A stretch of DNA of 54,198 bases from CAZJYI01 sp964550025 (GCA_964550025.1 CAZJYI010000073.1:1-54198); one strand, 5' to 3'; shown: positions 9,872-18,176, counted from the first letter of the stretch. Numbers and translations are program-made. Notes: generated by a model not told the origin, from the letters alone.

Positions 9872-10319
9872 TTTCACCTCTTCCTCCCCTTTCTCCTGGC
9901 GCGTCCGGGATGGAGTCGCGCGGGCCGTCACTATCGCAAGCGTTCCGAGGCTTAACAAGGGAGATTGCGGCGGGTCGAGTTGGTTGGGATCGCCGTAGTC
10001 TACGGCAACGTCCTCGTAAAGACGTACGACCATCACCAATCGTAATCGCACTCCTCCGGCGCACCGATCGTCCCGGAGCGATTGGTGAGGGAGAGGAGTG
10101 GGATTACGATTGGGGAAGGGAAAACTGCTTTTCTCTCCTGGAGGACGGCTGCCGCGCCGTCCGTTCCCATGAGACGGTCAGAAGCAGAGCCCATGGGAGC
10201 GAGACCCCAAGGCGGTGCTCCCAGCTCCAGGGCACTCCTGCCTTGACAGGATCTCCCGGCGGGAGCGAGACTGCTGAGGTGCTCTCGTACCAGGGGTGTC
10301 GAGACAAGGAGAGACCCTC
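9872..10319. other. Intergenic region between divergent genes, rich in repeats
   Basis: This 448-bp gap separates the GH2 gene (leftward) from the peptidoglycan-binding gene (rightward) and must hold both promoters, but no clear -35/-10 pair was found. It contains a long inverted repeat (10036-10113), a short GC hairpin with arms 10143-10149 and 10156-10162, and two imperfect copies of a GGGAGCGAGAC...GGTGCTC unit at 10195-10220 and 10261-10284. No coding potential was recognised. Confidence 0.6.
10036..10113. repeat. Imperfect inverted repeat, 22-bp arms
   Basis: Arms 10036-10057 and 10092-10113 match at 20 of 22 positions. A nested perfect 9-bp pair uses CACCAATCG (10034-10042) and CGATTGGTG (10079-10087). 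It lies between divergent promoters, so it may be an operator region or a decayed repeat element; it lacks the GTAG head of the REP-like family elsewhere in the window. Confidence 0.7.
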
Positions 10320-11060
10320 ATGGCCAGAACGCTTACCGCCTCAGTGGGACGAATGGGAGGCGTGAATCGTCCCCCGGATGTGCGAAACGTGCAGGAGCTC
10401 CTCAACCAGGTGCCTCCGTCCGACGGCGGACCCGCGACGCCGCTGGAAGTGGATGGAATATGCGGCCCCAAGACGATACGGGCGATTCAGATGTTCCAGC
10501 TTCATCACTTTGGATGGAGTGGCGCGGACGGGCGCGTCGATCCGGACGGTCCCACGTTGGCCAAGCTGAACGAATACGATGGTCCGCAGGTGCTGCAGCC
10601 ACACGTTCTCACCATCCGCCGGTCCACGTTGCCGGGAACGCTCCTTCAGCCTGAGAAACCGGAACACTGGTTCTTTGAGATCACCGATTCGCGTAACGGG
10701 CAGCGTGCCGTCTACCATCTCGGAGAGCCGCACGAGCACAAGTACGTGAAGATTCCCCGCTCGTTTCTCGGAGAGGTCGTTCCGTTCCACAACCACCGCG
10801 GAGCTGCCGGATTCGAGACGCGCGGTGCGAGCTACATGACGATCTACGACCTTACGCAGGGGCCCGACCAGGAGAAGCCGTGGAAAGGCAAACCCTTGTT
10901 CAGCAGGCTGTTGCTGGCGCTGTTGTCGTCGTCCAAGCCCACGACGGTAGAGAAGGTCCATATAACCTATCCGGCGCACATGGATCCCCTACTGGACCAA
11001 CCGGGCTTTTCGTCCCGCGTGGTCCGTACGAAACACGGACGTTTCAACCGGGTGCGGTAG
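10320..11060 (+). CDS. Peptidoglycan-binding-domain protein of unknown function
   Basis: 246 residues. The ATG at 10320 is chosen because AGGAG lies about 9 bases upstream. Residues 12-85 fit the PG_binding_1 three-helix fold: 'DVRNVQELLNQV', then 'DGICGPKTIRAIQMFQ' (the DG..G..T..A...FQ signature), then 'VDPDGPTLAKLNEYD'. The remaining 160 residues match no family I recognise; they include 'HWFFEITDSRNGQRAVYHL' and 'HNHRGAAGFETRGAS'. There is no signal peptide, so either export is non-classical or the domain is used inside the cell, as in some secretion-system or toxin-associated proteins. The next gene lies 114 bp downstream on the same strand; a shared transcript is possible. Function unassigned. 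Confidence 0.72.
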   Translation: MARTLTASVGRMGGVNRPPDVRNVQELLNQVPPSDGGPATPLEVDGICGPKTIRAIQMFQLHHFGWSGADGRVDPDGPTLAKLNEYDGPQVLQPHVLTIRRSTLPGTLLQPEKPEHWFFEITDSRNGQRAVYHLGEPHEHKYVKIPRSFLGEVVPFHNHRGAAGFETRGASYMTIYDLTQGPDQEKPWKGKPLFSRLLLALLSSSKPTTVEKVHITYPAHMDPLLDQPGFSSRVVRTKHGRFNRVR

Positions 11061-11174
11061 CGCGAGGCAACCCGCCCCCACCCTCGCCCCCTTTTCTTTC
11101 CCCTTGCTGTCACTGTAGGTGGACTGGCATGCTTCTCCTGTGAGCGGGGGATGACCGGGACAAGGAGGGTTGTC

Positions 11175-11594
11175 GTGGGCGAAGTGCGCATCGATGTAGA
11201 ACTGACCAACGAGTGGGATGCCCTGCGGCTGAAGAATGGACAGTTGCCCGCTGAGGAAGTTCGCAAGACCACGGTCAGCGCGCTGGTTAACACCGGTGCC
11301 GTGATGCTCCTGATGCCACAGGACCTCATCGACACCCTCGGAATCGACAGGACGGATCGAGCCATTGTCACGCTGGCCAACGATGAGAGGATCGAGCTGG
11401 ACGTTGCGGGTCCCATCGAAGTCGTCGCGGCCGGGCGGCGCTGGGTAACGGACTGCCTTGTAGGCCCACCGCAGTGCGAACGGCTTGTCGGCCAACTGCT
11501 CCTGGAACGCCTCGACCTTATCGTCGACCCCCTGAAGCAGACCGTCCATCCTCGTCCCGAGTCGCCCTACCTTCCGTCGTTGAAGATGAAGTGA
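11175..11594 (+). CDS. Retropepsin-like (clan AA) aspartic protease homologue with Asp-to-Asn change
   Basis: 139 residues from the GTG at 11175, which follows AAGGAGGG at good spacing; the ATG at 11151 has no such site. The small beta-rich protein matches single-domain bacterial clan AA proteases: 'VSALVNTGAVMLLMPQDLIDTLGI' aligns with the usual A-L-V-D-T-G-A motif, and a second half follows with 'VGPPQCERLVGQLLLERLDLIVDP', like the G..LLE.L.L.VDP end of such proteins. The catalytic Asp is Asn39 (AAC at 11289-11291). Retropepsins need that Asp in each subunit of the dimer, so this copy is predicted inactive or altered. Its last 77 bases overlap the convergent membrane-protein gene on the other strand. 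Confidence 0.78.
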   Translation: MGEVRIDVELTNEWDALRLKNGQLPAEEVRKTTVSALVNTGAVMLLMPQDLIDTLGIDRTDRAIVTLANDERIELDVAGPIEVVAAGRRWVTDCLVGPPQCERLVGQLLLERLDLIVDPLKQTVHPRPESPYLPSLKMK

Positions 11595-13857
11595 GGCGAT
11601 CGCTCGCCTCGAACGTCCCTTCTCCCTCGTGTCCTGACGCATCCGGAACCGGCACGTACTGCCCGTCTTTCCAGGTGTAGGCTTTGGCCGAGGGAAGGAG
11701 GTCGTCGGGTTGGATCTCGCCGGCGATGAGGGCTCGCGCTGTCGCGAGGCGGTCGCGTTGTGCTTTGGTACGTTCGTCGCGGATGGCGAGCTGTTCACGC
11801 GCGGCACCGGCAAGGCGCTGGTTCCCATCCTGAGACCACTTCTCGGCCAGGGCGTAGGCGTCGTCGCTGTCGATGCGGCAAAGCAGGCCGGCGGCGTGGA
11901 CCTGGGCGTTGACGTTGTCGAGTCCGGCAATCATGGGTACGAGCCAGTTCATGTGGGGACTTCGCCAGTCGCCGGACTTGAGGCGGTTGATCAACGCCCA
12001 GGGGGGCTTGTCCCCCTCGTTCCAATGCTTGACGATCGCCTCGCGGATGAGGGGCGAATCGGTCTTGGCCAGGGCGAGGGTCATACTGGCGGACCAATAG
12101 CCCGGGCCGCGCGGCCCGGAGTACCAGTCATAGCTTTCAGCGACGAACTCCCCGAAATGCGGGTTGGGGCGGGCGCCGAGTTTGTGAATGACGTCTTCCC
12201 GTCTTCGATCGTTGGACCCGAGGAGCACGCGTACGTAGTGGGCTGCCTGGGGATCCTGGATTCGCGGCATGTATTCGAGCTTCTCGCGGTCGTTGAGCGG
12301 CGCCCAGTGGTAGATCCACTCGGCAAGCTTGCCCTGGTCGACGCGCGGATCTCCCACCCGCGATGCGATGAAGCGTCGAACGGCATAGCGTGATCCGCCG
12401 TGGCCGTGACCGGCGTACTTTCTCACGAAATGGCGGACATGCTCCTCGAGCAGCGGGTTGCGGACCTGGGCGCAGAACCGCAGGGCCGCTTCGAAACCGG
12501 ACTTTGACTGCCGACCCCCGCGGCGCTCGATCTGACGGAAGTAGTGCATGACGATGGCGGACACTTCCTCCCGCGCGTAGTTGCCCAACATGCCGAGGGA
12601 GCGGCCGTTCCTGGACAGGTAGACGAGGTCGTCGATAAGCTCGGGCGGGCAGGTCTGGCGAACGGCGTGTTCGAGCGGCAACAGCCGCGCGGCGCGGCCG
12701 CCGCGGCGATACGTCGTCCAGTTGTCGCTGCTCGCACGGCCTGAGTAACCGCCCCCCGGGAGTCGTTGCGAAGCAAGGAACCGCCTGACGAGCGGGCCGG
12801 AGTGGGCTTCGCCGACCCGCTCCACGGCCAGAGACTCGAGCGAGGGAACCGTGAAGCAGCGAGCGGCCTCGACACGGTCCAGTATGTCGTCCAGGACGCG
12901 GGCACAGTCGGCTTCGGTCGGATCGGCGGGGATGTCGAACTCGGCGCGCACGATGGCATCGAGAACGGCGGTGAGGTCCGGATTGCGGCGGGCCTTGCCG
13001 TGGAAGTCCAGGAAGAGAAGATCTTTGTACTTGAGAAAGTGCTCTACCCACTCCGGCGACGGGACATGGTCGTCCGCTTCCAAGCCGGCCAGCAGGGCAT
13101 CGAGGTGCTCCGACGCCGCGGGAAACTCAATGTTAGGGTTGATATCGATGGTGATGAGACGCCCGCCGCCGCCACCGCCGCCGAAGTTGCCCAGGCGTGT
13201 CATGCCGATGCAGCCGTTCTTCTCGAAGCGCCACCAGTACTTTGACACCTTGAAATCCCTGAGGGTCTCCTCGTCATTGTGGCGGTTATAGCGCTCGTGG
13301 TCCGGCGGCCATTGCGTCCAGAGATCGAAGACGTCATTTGGCGCGTAGGTAAAACCCGCCGAGGAATACAGGTCATTGTCGCGGTGGTCGTGCAAGTTCA
13401 GGCGCGGCTGATCGGGCGGCGTGTCCCACGGTTTGACGAGCCGGTTGAACTCGGTCTCGGTGACAGTCAGTGGGGTCTTGCCGAGATGGACATCGTTGCA
13501 GTAGACGTCGATACCCAGCATCGGGCGGCCCGCACCGATGGACAGTTGGTGGCGTTTGCCATGGTCCATCGCCCCGCCGGCGAGCATGGAATAGAGGATC
13601 ATGGTCCCCAGCACCAGGCTGATCGGACCGGCGAAGGCCCCGCGCAGGAGAATCCAGGCCATGCCCGCCAGGTGGACGAGCACGACGAGATAGAGGAGTG
13701 GCGAGGCCAACGGTGTGCCCTCGGCCCAGAGGCTGCGGATTACGGGTACCACACCGATATCGGGCGCCAGCAAAACCGCGGCATAGATAGGTGAGAGTAC
13801 GACGAGGAGCGTGACATTCTGCAGCATTCGGTTGGTTGGGTTGTCGGGGTTCATCAT
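11518..13857 (-). CDS. Membrane protein with HEAT-like cytoplasmic or periplasmic region
   Basis: 779 residues, starting at the first of two adjacent ATGs behind GGAGGGGAG. The first 95 residues hold about three transmembrane segments ('VTLLVVLSPIYAAVLLA', 'LLYLVVLVHLAGMAWILL', 'GPISLVLGTMILYSMLAGG'). The rest is soluble, contains a run of eight glycines near residue 225, and ends with helical HEAT-like pairs ('DNVNAQVHAAGLLCRIDSDDAYALAEKW'). No family is recognised. It lies 82 bp behind the ABC permease and is probably the last gene of the GntR operon, perhaps an accessory or substrate-sensing partner of the transporter. The 3' end overlaps the convergent retropepsin-like gene. Confidence 0.75.
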   Translation of the reverse strand: MMNPDNPTNRMLQNVTLLVVLSPIYAAVLLAPDIGVVPVIRSLWAEGTPLASPLLYLVVLVHLAGMAWILLRGAFAGPISLVLGTMILYSMLAGGAMDHGKRHQLSIGAGRPMLGIDVYCNDVHLGKTPLTVTETEFNRLVKPWDTPPDQPRLNLHDHRDNDLYSSAGFTYAPNDVFDLWTQWPPDHERYNRHNDEETLRDFKVSKYWWRFEKNGCIGMTRLGNFGGGGGGGRLITIDINPNIEFPAASEHLDALLAGLEADDHVPSPEWVEHFLKYKDLLFLDFHGKARRNPDLTAVLDAIVRAEFDIPADPTEADCARVLDDILDRVEAARCFTVPSLESLAVERVGEAHSGPLVRRFLASQRLPGGGYSGRASSDNWTTYRRGGRAARLLPLEHAVRQTCPPELIDDLVYLSRNGRSLGMLGNYAREEVSAIVMHYFRQIERRGGRQSKSGFEAALRFCAQVRNPLLEEHVRHFVRKYAGHGHGGSRYAVRRFIASRVGDPRVDQGKLAEWIYHWAPLNDREKLEYMPRIQDPQAAHYVRVLLGSNDRRREDVIHKLGARPNPHFGEFVAESYDWYSGPRGPGYWSASMTLALAKTDSPLIREAIVKHWNEGDKPPWALINRLKSGDWRSPHMNWLVPMIAGLDNVNAQVHAAGLLCRIDSDDAYALAEKWSQDGNQRLAGAAREQLAIRDERTKAQRDRLATARALIAGEIQPDDLLPSAKAYTWKDGQYVPVPDASGHEGEGTFEASDRLTSSSTTEGRATRDEDGRSASGGRR

Positions 13858-13879
13858 TCCAGCTCCCCTCCCTCTGTGA

Positions 13880-13900
13880 GTTTTGTGCCTTTTGTGGCCA
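13880..13900. repeat. Dispersed 21-bp repeat, copy 1
   Basis: The 21 bases are identical to 43257-43277 and contain TTTTGTGCCTTTTGTGGCCA. Both copies are intergenic. Similar 'tttgtg' motifs are familiar from intergenic DNA of PVC bacteria; function unknown. Confidence 0.7.
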
Positions 13901-13939
13901 ATCCTGGACGGATCGCGGAATCACTCCGGCCGGGGTTCA

Positions 13940-14614
13940 TCATTTGCCGACCTCCATGTTCTTGTAGGCGTTGAGCGACGCGGCGGTGGTCATGGCAGCC
14001 AGCACAAGGGCGTAGGCGGCGGCGCAGTGCGCCAGGCTCGGTGCGCGCCACGGGCCGTCCGTGGCCGCGACCGGGATCCCCCCGATGAACACCATCAGGA
14101 TCATGAGGCAGGCGAGCTTGACAACGTACGCCTTCCAGCGCGGACCCGTGCCGGTGCTCAGCACCCGGCTTCGCACGCTCAGGAACATGATCAGGTGGAA
14201 GGCGATCAGCGAGGCGAAGGCGATCGTCCGGACCACGACCAGCTCGAACGGCGCCACCATCGGGTAGTGGGGTAGGTGGTTCCCATGTATCCACGTTCGC
14301 GCACCGACGGCGAGGATGGCGTAGATCGCTCCTATTGAGATAGCCTGAAGCACCATCGCCAGCATCCAGCGACTCCAAAAGACCTGTTGCCGCGTGTACG
14401 GTCTGGAGAAAACGAAGGCATCCGTGTTGTTTGGGTCACGGAAAATGCACCAGGCCAACAGCCAGCCCTGCGCAAGACCGAAGGCCAGGGCGAACTTGTT
14501 GCCGCCGTCGAGAATCCTGTTGGTGGCCAGCAGGCAGCCGACGAGGGCGGCCAGAATGATGAGGTACGGCGGCAACGCTTTTCGCAGGTCATGTTTGATG
14601 AGCGGCCAATTCAT
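13940..14614 (-). CDS. ABC transporter permease, ABC-2 type
   Basis: 224 residues with about six hydrophobic segments: 'YLIILAALVGCLLATN', 'FGLAQGWLLAWCIF', 'MVLQAISIGAIYAILAVG', 'TIAFASLIAFHLIMFL', 'LACLMILMVFIGGIPV' and 'AAYALVLAAMTTAASL'. Size and topology suit the permease of a YtrB/C- or YhcG-type exporter. The motif 'SRPYTRQQVFWSRWML' resembles the short cytoplasmic loop before the second helix in this group ('RPv.R..v...K'). The start is one base after the ATPase stop, a sign of translational coupling. With the GntR regulator and ATPase it forms a classic envelope-stress or antimicrobial-response transporter; the substrate is unknown. Confidence 0.83.
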   Translation of the reverse strand: MNWPLIKHDLRKALPPYLIILAALVGCLLATNRILDGGNKFALAFGLAQGWLLAWCIFRDPNNTDAFVFSRPYTRQQVFWSRWMLAMVLQAISIGAIYAILAVGARTWIHGNHLPHYPMVAPFELVVVRTIAFASLIAFHLIMFLSVRSRVLSTGTGPRWKAYVVKLACLMILMVFIGGIPVAATDGPWRAPSLAHCAAAYALVLAAMTTAASLNAYKNMEVGK

Positions 14615-14615
14615 A

Positions 14616-15539
14616 TCAGGACTCCGTGTTTGCGGTTGTGCCGGCAGCGGCAGCGCCGACGAGCTCGACGAAGATGTCTTCGAGGTTCAAGGCAAAAGTG
14701 CGGGCGGTGCCTGCGTCGGGGTGAGCAGCAATCAGACGCTCCAGCTTGTCCTCGCTGAAGTCGGCAACGGTGACGAGAGTCTCAGTCCCGTCGCGTGCTT
14801 CGTACTTGATGATATCGAAATAGCCTGCCAGGTCGTCCCGCGATATGGCGCCGGGAAGATGCAATTTCTTGACGCCGGCTTTGAGCTCCTCGAGACGGCC
14901 GGTCAGCATGGCGCGGCCGTGATCGAGAATGGTGAGCGTGTCTACAATGCGTTCCAGGTCGCTGAGCAGGTGCGAGGAAATGAAGACCGTGCGATGGTCG
15001 TCGCAGGCGATCTCCAGGACACGGTTGAGAAAATCGTGGCGGGCGACAACGTCGAGACCCGCCGCCGGTTCGTCCATGACGATCAGCTCGGCGTTCTGGC
15101 ACAGCGCCAGGAGTATGCAGGTCTTCCGCTGCTGACCTTTGGACAGGCGGGCAAAAGGACCGGCGTCGCCTAGCTTGAACTCGTCGAGAAGCGCCCGCGC
15201 CAGTTTCGCGTTCCACCGGGGATAGGTCCGGGCGTTGAAAGCTACGGCCTTCCCGGGTGTCATCCATGCGGGCAGGTGCATCTCTTCGGACACGTAGGCG
15301 ATCCGGCTGCGTGTCTGCGAATCGTGCCGCCAAGGATTGCCGCCCAAGGTCCGCACCACACCCGAGGTCGGGTGCAGGTGGCCCATGAGCATGCGGATAA
15401 CCGTGGTCTTGCCGGCGCCGTTGACGCCGAGAAAGCCGCAAACCGCCCCTAGCGGAACGGCGAGCGACAGGTCATCCACGGCCGTGATGCGGCCGAACCG
15501 CTTGACCAGGTTCTCAGTCTGTATCGGGTTGTCACTCAT
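14616..15539 (-). CDS. ABC transporter ATP-binding protein
   Basis: 307 residues. Walker A is 'GVNGAGKTT' (about 39-47), the signature loop is 'LSKGQQRK' (LSGGQ variant), Walker B is 'LIVMDEP' followed by 'AAGLDVVAR' (D-loop), and the switch His is in 'VFISSHLL'. The 80-residue C-terminal extension is typical of ATPases that drive separate membrane permeases in exporters. It powers the permease encoded immediately downstream. The ATG overlaps the last 8 bases of the upstream GntR gene, so the two are translationally coupled. The non-standard signature (Lys for the first Gly of LSGGQ) is seen in some YtrB/YhcG-like proteins. Confidence 0.93.
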   Translation of the reverse strand: MSDNPIQTENLVKRFGRITAVDDLSLAVPLGAVCGFLGVNGAGKTTVIRMLMGHLHPTSGVVRTLGGNPWRHDSQTRSRIAYVSEEMHLPAWMTPGKAVAFNARTYPRWNAKLARALLDEFKLGDAGPFARLSKGQQRKTCILLALCQNAELIVMDEPAAGLDVVARHDFLNRVLEIACDDHRTVFISSHLLSDLERIVDTLTILDHGRAMLTGRLEELKAGVKKLHLPGAISRDDLAGYFDIIKYEARDGTETLVTVADFSEDKLERLIAAHPDAGTARTFALNLEDIFVELVGAAAAGTTANTES

Positions 15540-15924
15540 GTTCAGGCGTCCTTATCTTTCGGAACTCGTCGTCGACGATCTCATCGATAGCGGCCCTGTC
15601 CAGGCCCAGCCGCATCCCCTCAACCAGCATCTCGCGGGCTTTGTCGGCGACAATGCGGCGGACCTCCCCGGGGGCCACGGTCGGAACCTGCTGCGAAACG
15701 AATGCCCCCTGTCCCTGCCGCAGGGCGATGATCCCCTGGTGGGCGAGCTCGCCGTAGATGCGGGTGACGGTCGTCGGGTTGATCTTCAACTGCTTCGCGA
15801 GCTCACGGATCGAAGGGAGTTTCTCGCCGGCCCCCAAGACACCGCTGACAATCATCCACTTGATCTGCGCCACAACCTGACGGCTGATCGGCTCGCCGCT
15901 GTTATAGTCGATGTGAACGTACAT
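15532..15924 (-). CDS. GntR-family transcriptional repressor, YtrA subfamily
   Basis: 130 residues. The N-terminus 'IDYNSGEPISRQVVAQIKWMIVSG' followed by 'LPSIRELAKQLKINPTTVTRIYGELAHQGII' and 'RQGQGAFVS' is a standard GntR winged helix (residues 10-78). Only about 50 residues follow, which is the short dimerisation tail of the YtrA subfamily. These proteins repress the ABC transporter operon in which they lie and are released by envelope-acting compounds. The promoter and a 9-7-9 palindrome lie directly upstream, so autorepression of the whole operon is predicted. RBS AGGAAAG precedes the ATG. The gene overlaps the ATPase gene by 8 bases. Confidence 0.92.
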   Translation of the reverse strand: MYVHIDYNSGEPISRQVVAQIKWMIVSGVLGAGEKLPSIRELAKQLKINPTTVTRIYGELAHQGIIALRQGQGAFVSQQVPTVAPGEVRRIVADKAREMLVEGMRLGLDRAAIDEIVDDEFRKIRTPEHE

Positions 15925-15936
15925 GCCGTCTTTCCT

Positions 15937-15962
15937 GTTCGCCTTCTCTGTTCGCCTTCTCT
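15937..15962. repeat. Two tandem 13-bp units in the gntR leader
   Basis: GTTCGCCTTCTCT occurs twice head to tail, followed by a partial third GTTCG. It lies in the 5' untranslated region of the gntR operon, between the operator and the ribosome site. Confidence 0.8.
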
Positions 15963-15968
15963 GTTCGT

Positions 15969-16007
15969 ACTGTATGACAACATATCATACAGTTGGAGCG
16001 GTGTCAA
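15969..16007 (-). promoter_or_regulatory. gntR operon promoter with overlapping palindromic operator
   Basis: Read leftward, TTGACA (16007-16002), exactly 17 bases, then TATGTT (15984-15979) form a strong sigma-70-like promoter. A perfect inverted repeat, ACTGTATGA (15969-15977) and TCATACAGT (15985-15993) with 7-bp spacer CAACATA, covers the -10 box. YtrA-type GntR repressors bind such sites next to their own gene; the transcript would lead into the GntR gene at 15924. Confidence 0.8.
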
Positions 16008-16080
16008 CCCCTCGGGAGCGGGTTTCTGTCGTCTTCTGATTGGCGCGCAAACCTGTCCGTCAAAGGGAAGGCCGCTTTTC

Positions 16081-16101
16081 CGCCCGTGGCAAACGGGCTA
16101 C
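16081..16101 (-). repeat. GTAG-headed REP-like element inside a gene end
   Basis: Read leftward it begins GTAG (16101-16098) then CCCG, a loop and CGGG. The sequence from 16076 to 16118 strongly resembles 39380-39420. The TAG of the head is the stop codon of the beta-helix gene. Confidence 0.65.
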
Positions 16102-18176
16102 CGGTCTTCTGCAACAGGTGCTGCGGGGCGTTGCGCGTCAAGAACGGTCTGGAGACGTGTCACCAGGTCCGGGCTATTCGTGACAACGATCTTCGCCAGA
16201 CCGGGGTTGTAGACGATGGGCCAATTGGTGACGGCAACGGCCCCCGAAACGCCGTCGATCATGACTCCCCAGGTCGGAGAGTGCTCCGACTTGATATGGG
16301 TCAGGTGCACATCGGCCGACAATCCCTGCAAAACCATCGCGGGACCGCCGTACGTGTTGATCGTACCGTTGGATGTGGCAAGGTGGAACGTCGTTTCCAG
16401 GCCGTTCGTTGCGACAAGGAAGGCGGTTCCATTCTGATTGGCGATGCTCAGGGTCTCGATTCGCAGGTTGCCCGTCGTGTTGGTCAGGGCCAGTCCGTCA
16501 CCCCGAATTCGAGAGACTGTGTGCGGCGGCACGGCCCCCATCCGCAATTCACCGCCGAAGTCGACCTGCTGGTACCCGTTCCCGGGGTTCGCGTCCGCGT
16601 CGAAGGTGACACGGTCGAAGCGCACGCCGCCGGCGTCACCGAGGACGCCACCCAGAATCTGGTTCGGATAGTCCCACGCGCGGACGAAAGTCGAATGCGC
16701 ACCACCGCCGACGCACTCCAGCGTGGGCCGACCCGCATTCCTCGTCAGGAGGGGACTGTTCCCGCTCAAGCCGAGGACGAGGGAGTTGGAGGTGCCGCCG
16801 TCCGTTGTGAGAATAGCCTGATTGTACGAGGAGACGGAATTGGCCTCCAGCGTCGCGTGGAGCGTGCCGGTCTGCGCGTTGATGAAGATGCCACGGTTGA
16901 GCGGCTCATCGCCGAACGGACCAAACACGTTGCCGTTCTCGACGAAGGCCGACCGTGTGCGACCGTCATCATTCACAATCTCGATACCGTCATCCCCGAC
17001 CTGAGCGTCTCCCCCGATGGACAGCCAGGACGCGGTTAGCTCCGTGTTCTCAACATGGAGACCGTCGCTGATGGTGCCGTCGATATAGGCGAACATCAGC
17101 GTCAGCGAGCCGCAGTCCGCCACGCGCATGCCATCCGCACCGGTCTGACCGATGTCCACCCCGTCGAATGAGAAATGTCCCGGAGAGTCAACCACAGTCA
17201 CACCGGGATGCCCTGCACCGGTCGTGTTGATAGTGGCATCGACGAACGTCCCGGCGTCACCGTCGCTGAAGAGGAATGTACCGTTGGCCGAATCGATGTG
17301 GATCCCCGCCCGCGCGGAGTTCGATACCGACACGGCGTCGGCCTGGAAATGCGCGGTGACCGTGTCCACGCAGATGCCGTACACGCCGCCGGTCGAAGCG
17401 ATGCCGAGGCCGGCGGCCCGCAGCATGCCGATGTCACTCAGATCCGCCCCCGTACCGTTGGAAGCAACGAAACCTGTTCGTTGAAGTACGCACCGTGCAG
17501 TGTCAGTGACCTGCACCGCGTTCGCATTTGACGCCGCGACGCGAAACCCCTGCAGTTCGAACTCCGCCATGTTGTGAACGCGCAACCCGGTCTGCCCGGC
17601 CGGCGCGTTGACGTGCGCAGGCGGGTCCCCGCCGAAGACCTGCCCGTCGAAGGCGAGTGTAGTGCTGCTATCCACGAGTGCGACGGCGTAGCCCGGCGTG
17701 CCCGTCCCGTCGAACAGCAGGGCTTCCGAATACGTGTTGGAAAAGACGTAGATGACCTGGCGCTTGCCGGCGCTTCCAAACCGCGCCCTGGCAAGGGCCT
17801 CAGCCTGCCCAATGGTCTGGAATGGATCCGCCAGCGTCCCGCTGCCCGCCTCGGTGTTGGACGCATCGACAAAGATGGGCGATTCGCTGCTCAGACGGAA
17901 GTAGCCGGTGTGCCCACGTGTTGGGAGATCAACCGTCCACGTGTCGTCGTCCAGCGTGGGAGCATCGGAGACCAGGTCCCACGCGAGCGGGTTATCCAGG
18001 CGGTCCGCCGCCTCGAAGACCCATGAGTCCCGTGAGCTCGGCCAGGTGAGGCGAACGCTGGAATCACCGGACGGAGCGATCAACAGATCGCCCCCCAGCG
18101 AGGCGGTGGATCCTAGGGCCAACGCTGCCGCCACCGGGAGAAGAATGAGACTGTTCGGAATACGCCGTACGCTCAT
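16098..18176 (-). CDS. Secreted right-handed beta-helix repeat protein
   Basis: About 692 residues from the ATG at 18176, preceded by GGAGGG; a GTG at 18188 is the alternative. A signal peptide covers residues 1-28. Residues 40-100 form a 'SVRLTWPSSRDSWVFEAAD...TGYFRLSSE' module like the C-terminal modules of other secreted proteins here. From residue 105 ('IFVDASNTEAGSGTLADPFQTIGQA') the protein has the opening of pectate-lyase-like beta-helix proteins, then many short coils with Asn- and Asp-rich turns ('GADGMRVADCGSLTLMFAYI'). This fold binds or cleaves polysaccharides, but no catalytic site could be identified. The last codons and the stop lie within a REP-like repeat. Confidence 0.82.
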   Translation of the reverse strand: MSVRRIPNSLILLPVAAALALGSTASLGGDLLIAPSGDSSVRLTWPSSRDSWVFEAADRLDNPLAWDLVSDAPTLDDDTWTVDLPTRGHTGYFRLSSESPIFVDASNTEAGSGTLADPFQTIGQAEALARARFGSAGKRQVIYVFSNTYSEALLFDGTGTPGYAVALVDSSTTLAFDGQVFGGDPPAHVNAPAGQTGLRVHNMAEFELQGFRVAASNANAVQVTDTARCVLQRTGFVASNGTGADLSDIGMLRAAGLGIASTGGVYGICVDTVTAHFQADAVSVSNSARAGIHIDSANGTFLFSDGDAGTFVDATINTTGAGHPGVTVVDSPGHFSFDGVDIGQTGADGMRVADCGSLTLMFAYIDGTISDGLHVENTELTASWLSIGGDAQVGDDGIEIVNDDGRTRSAFVENGNVFGPFGDEPLNRGIFINAQTGTLHATLEANSVSSYNQAILTTDGGTSNSLVLGLSGNSPLLTRNAGRPTLECVGGGAHSTFVRAWDYPNQILGGVLGDAGGVRFDRVTFDADANPGNGYQQVDFGGELRMGAVPPHTVSRIRGDGLALTNTTGNLRIETLSIANQNGTAFLVATNGLETTFHLATSNGTINTYGGPAMVLQGLSADVHLTHIKSEHSPTWGVMIDGVSGAVAVTNWPIVYNPGLAKIVVTNSPDLVTRLQTVLDAQRPAAPVAEDR

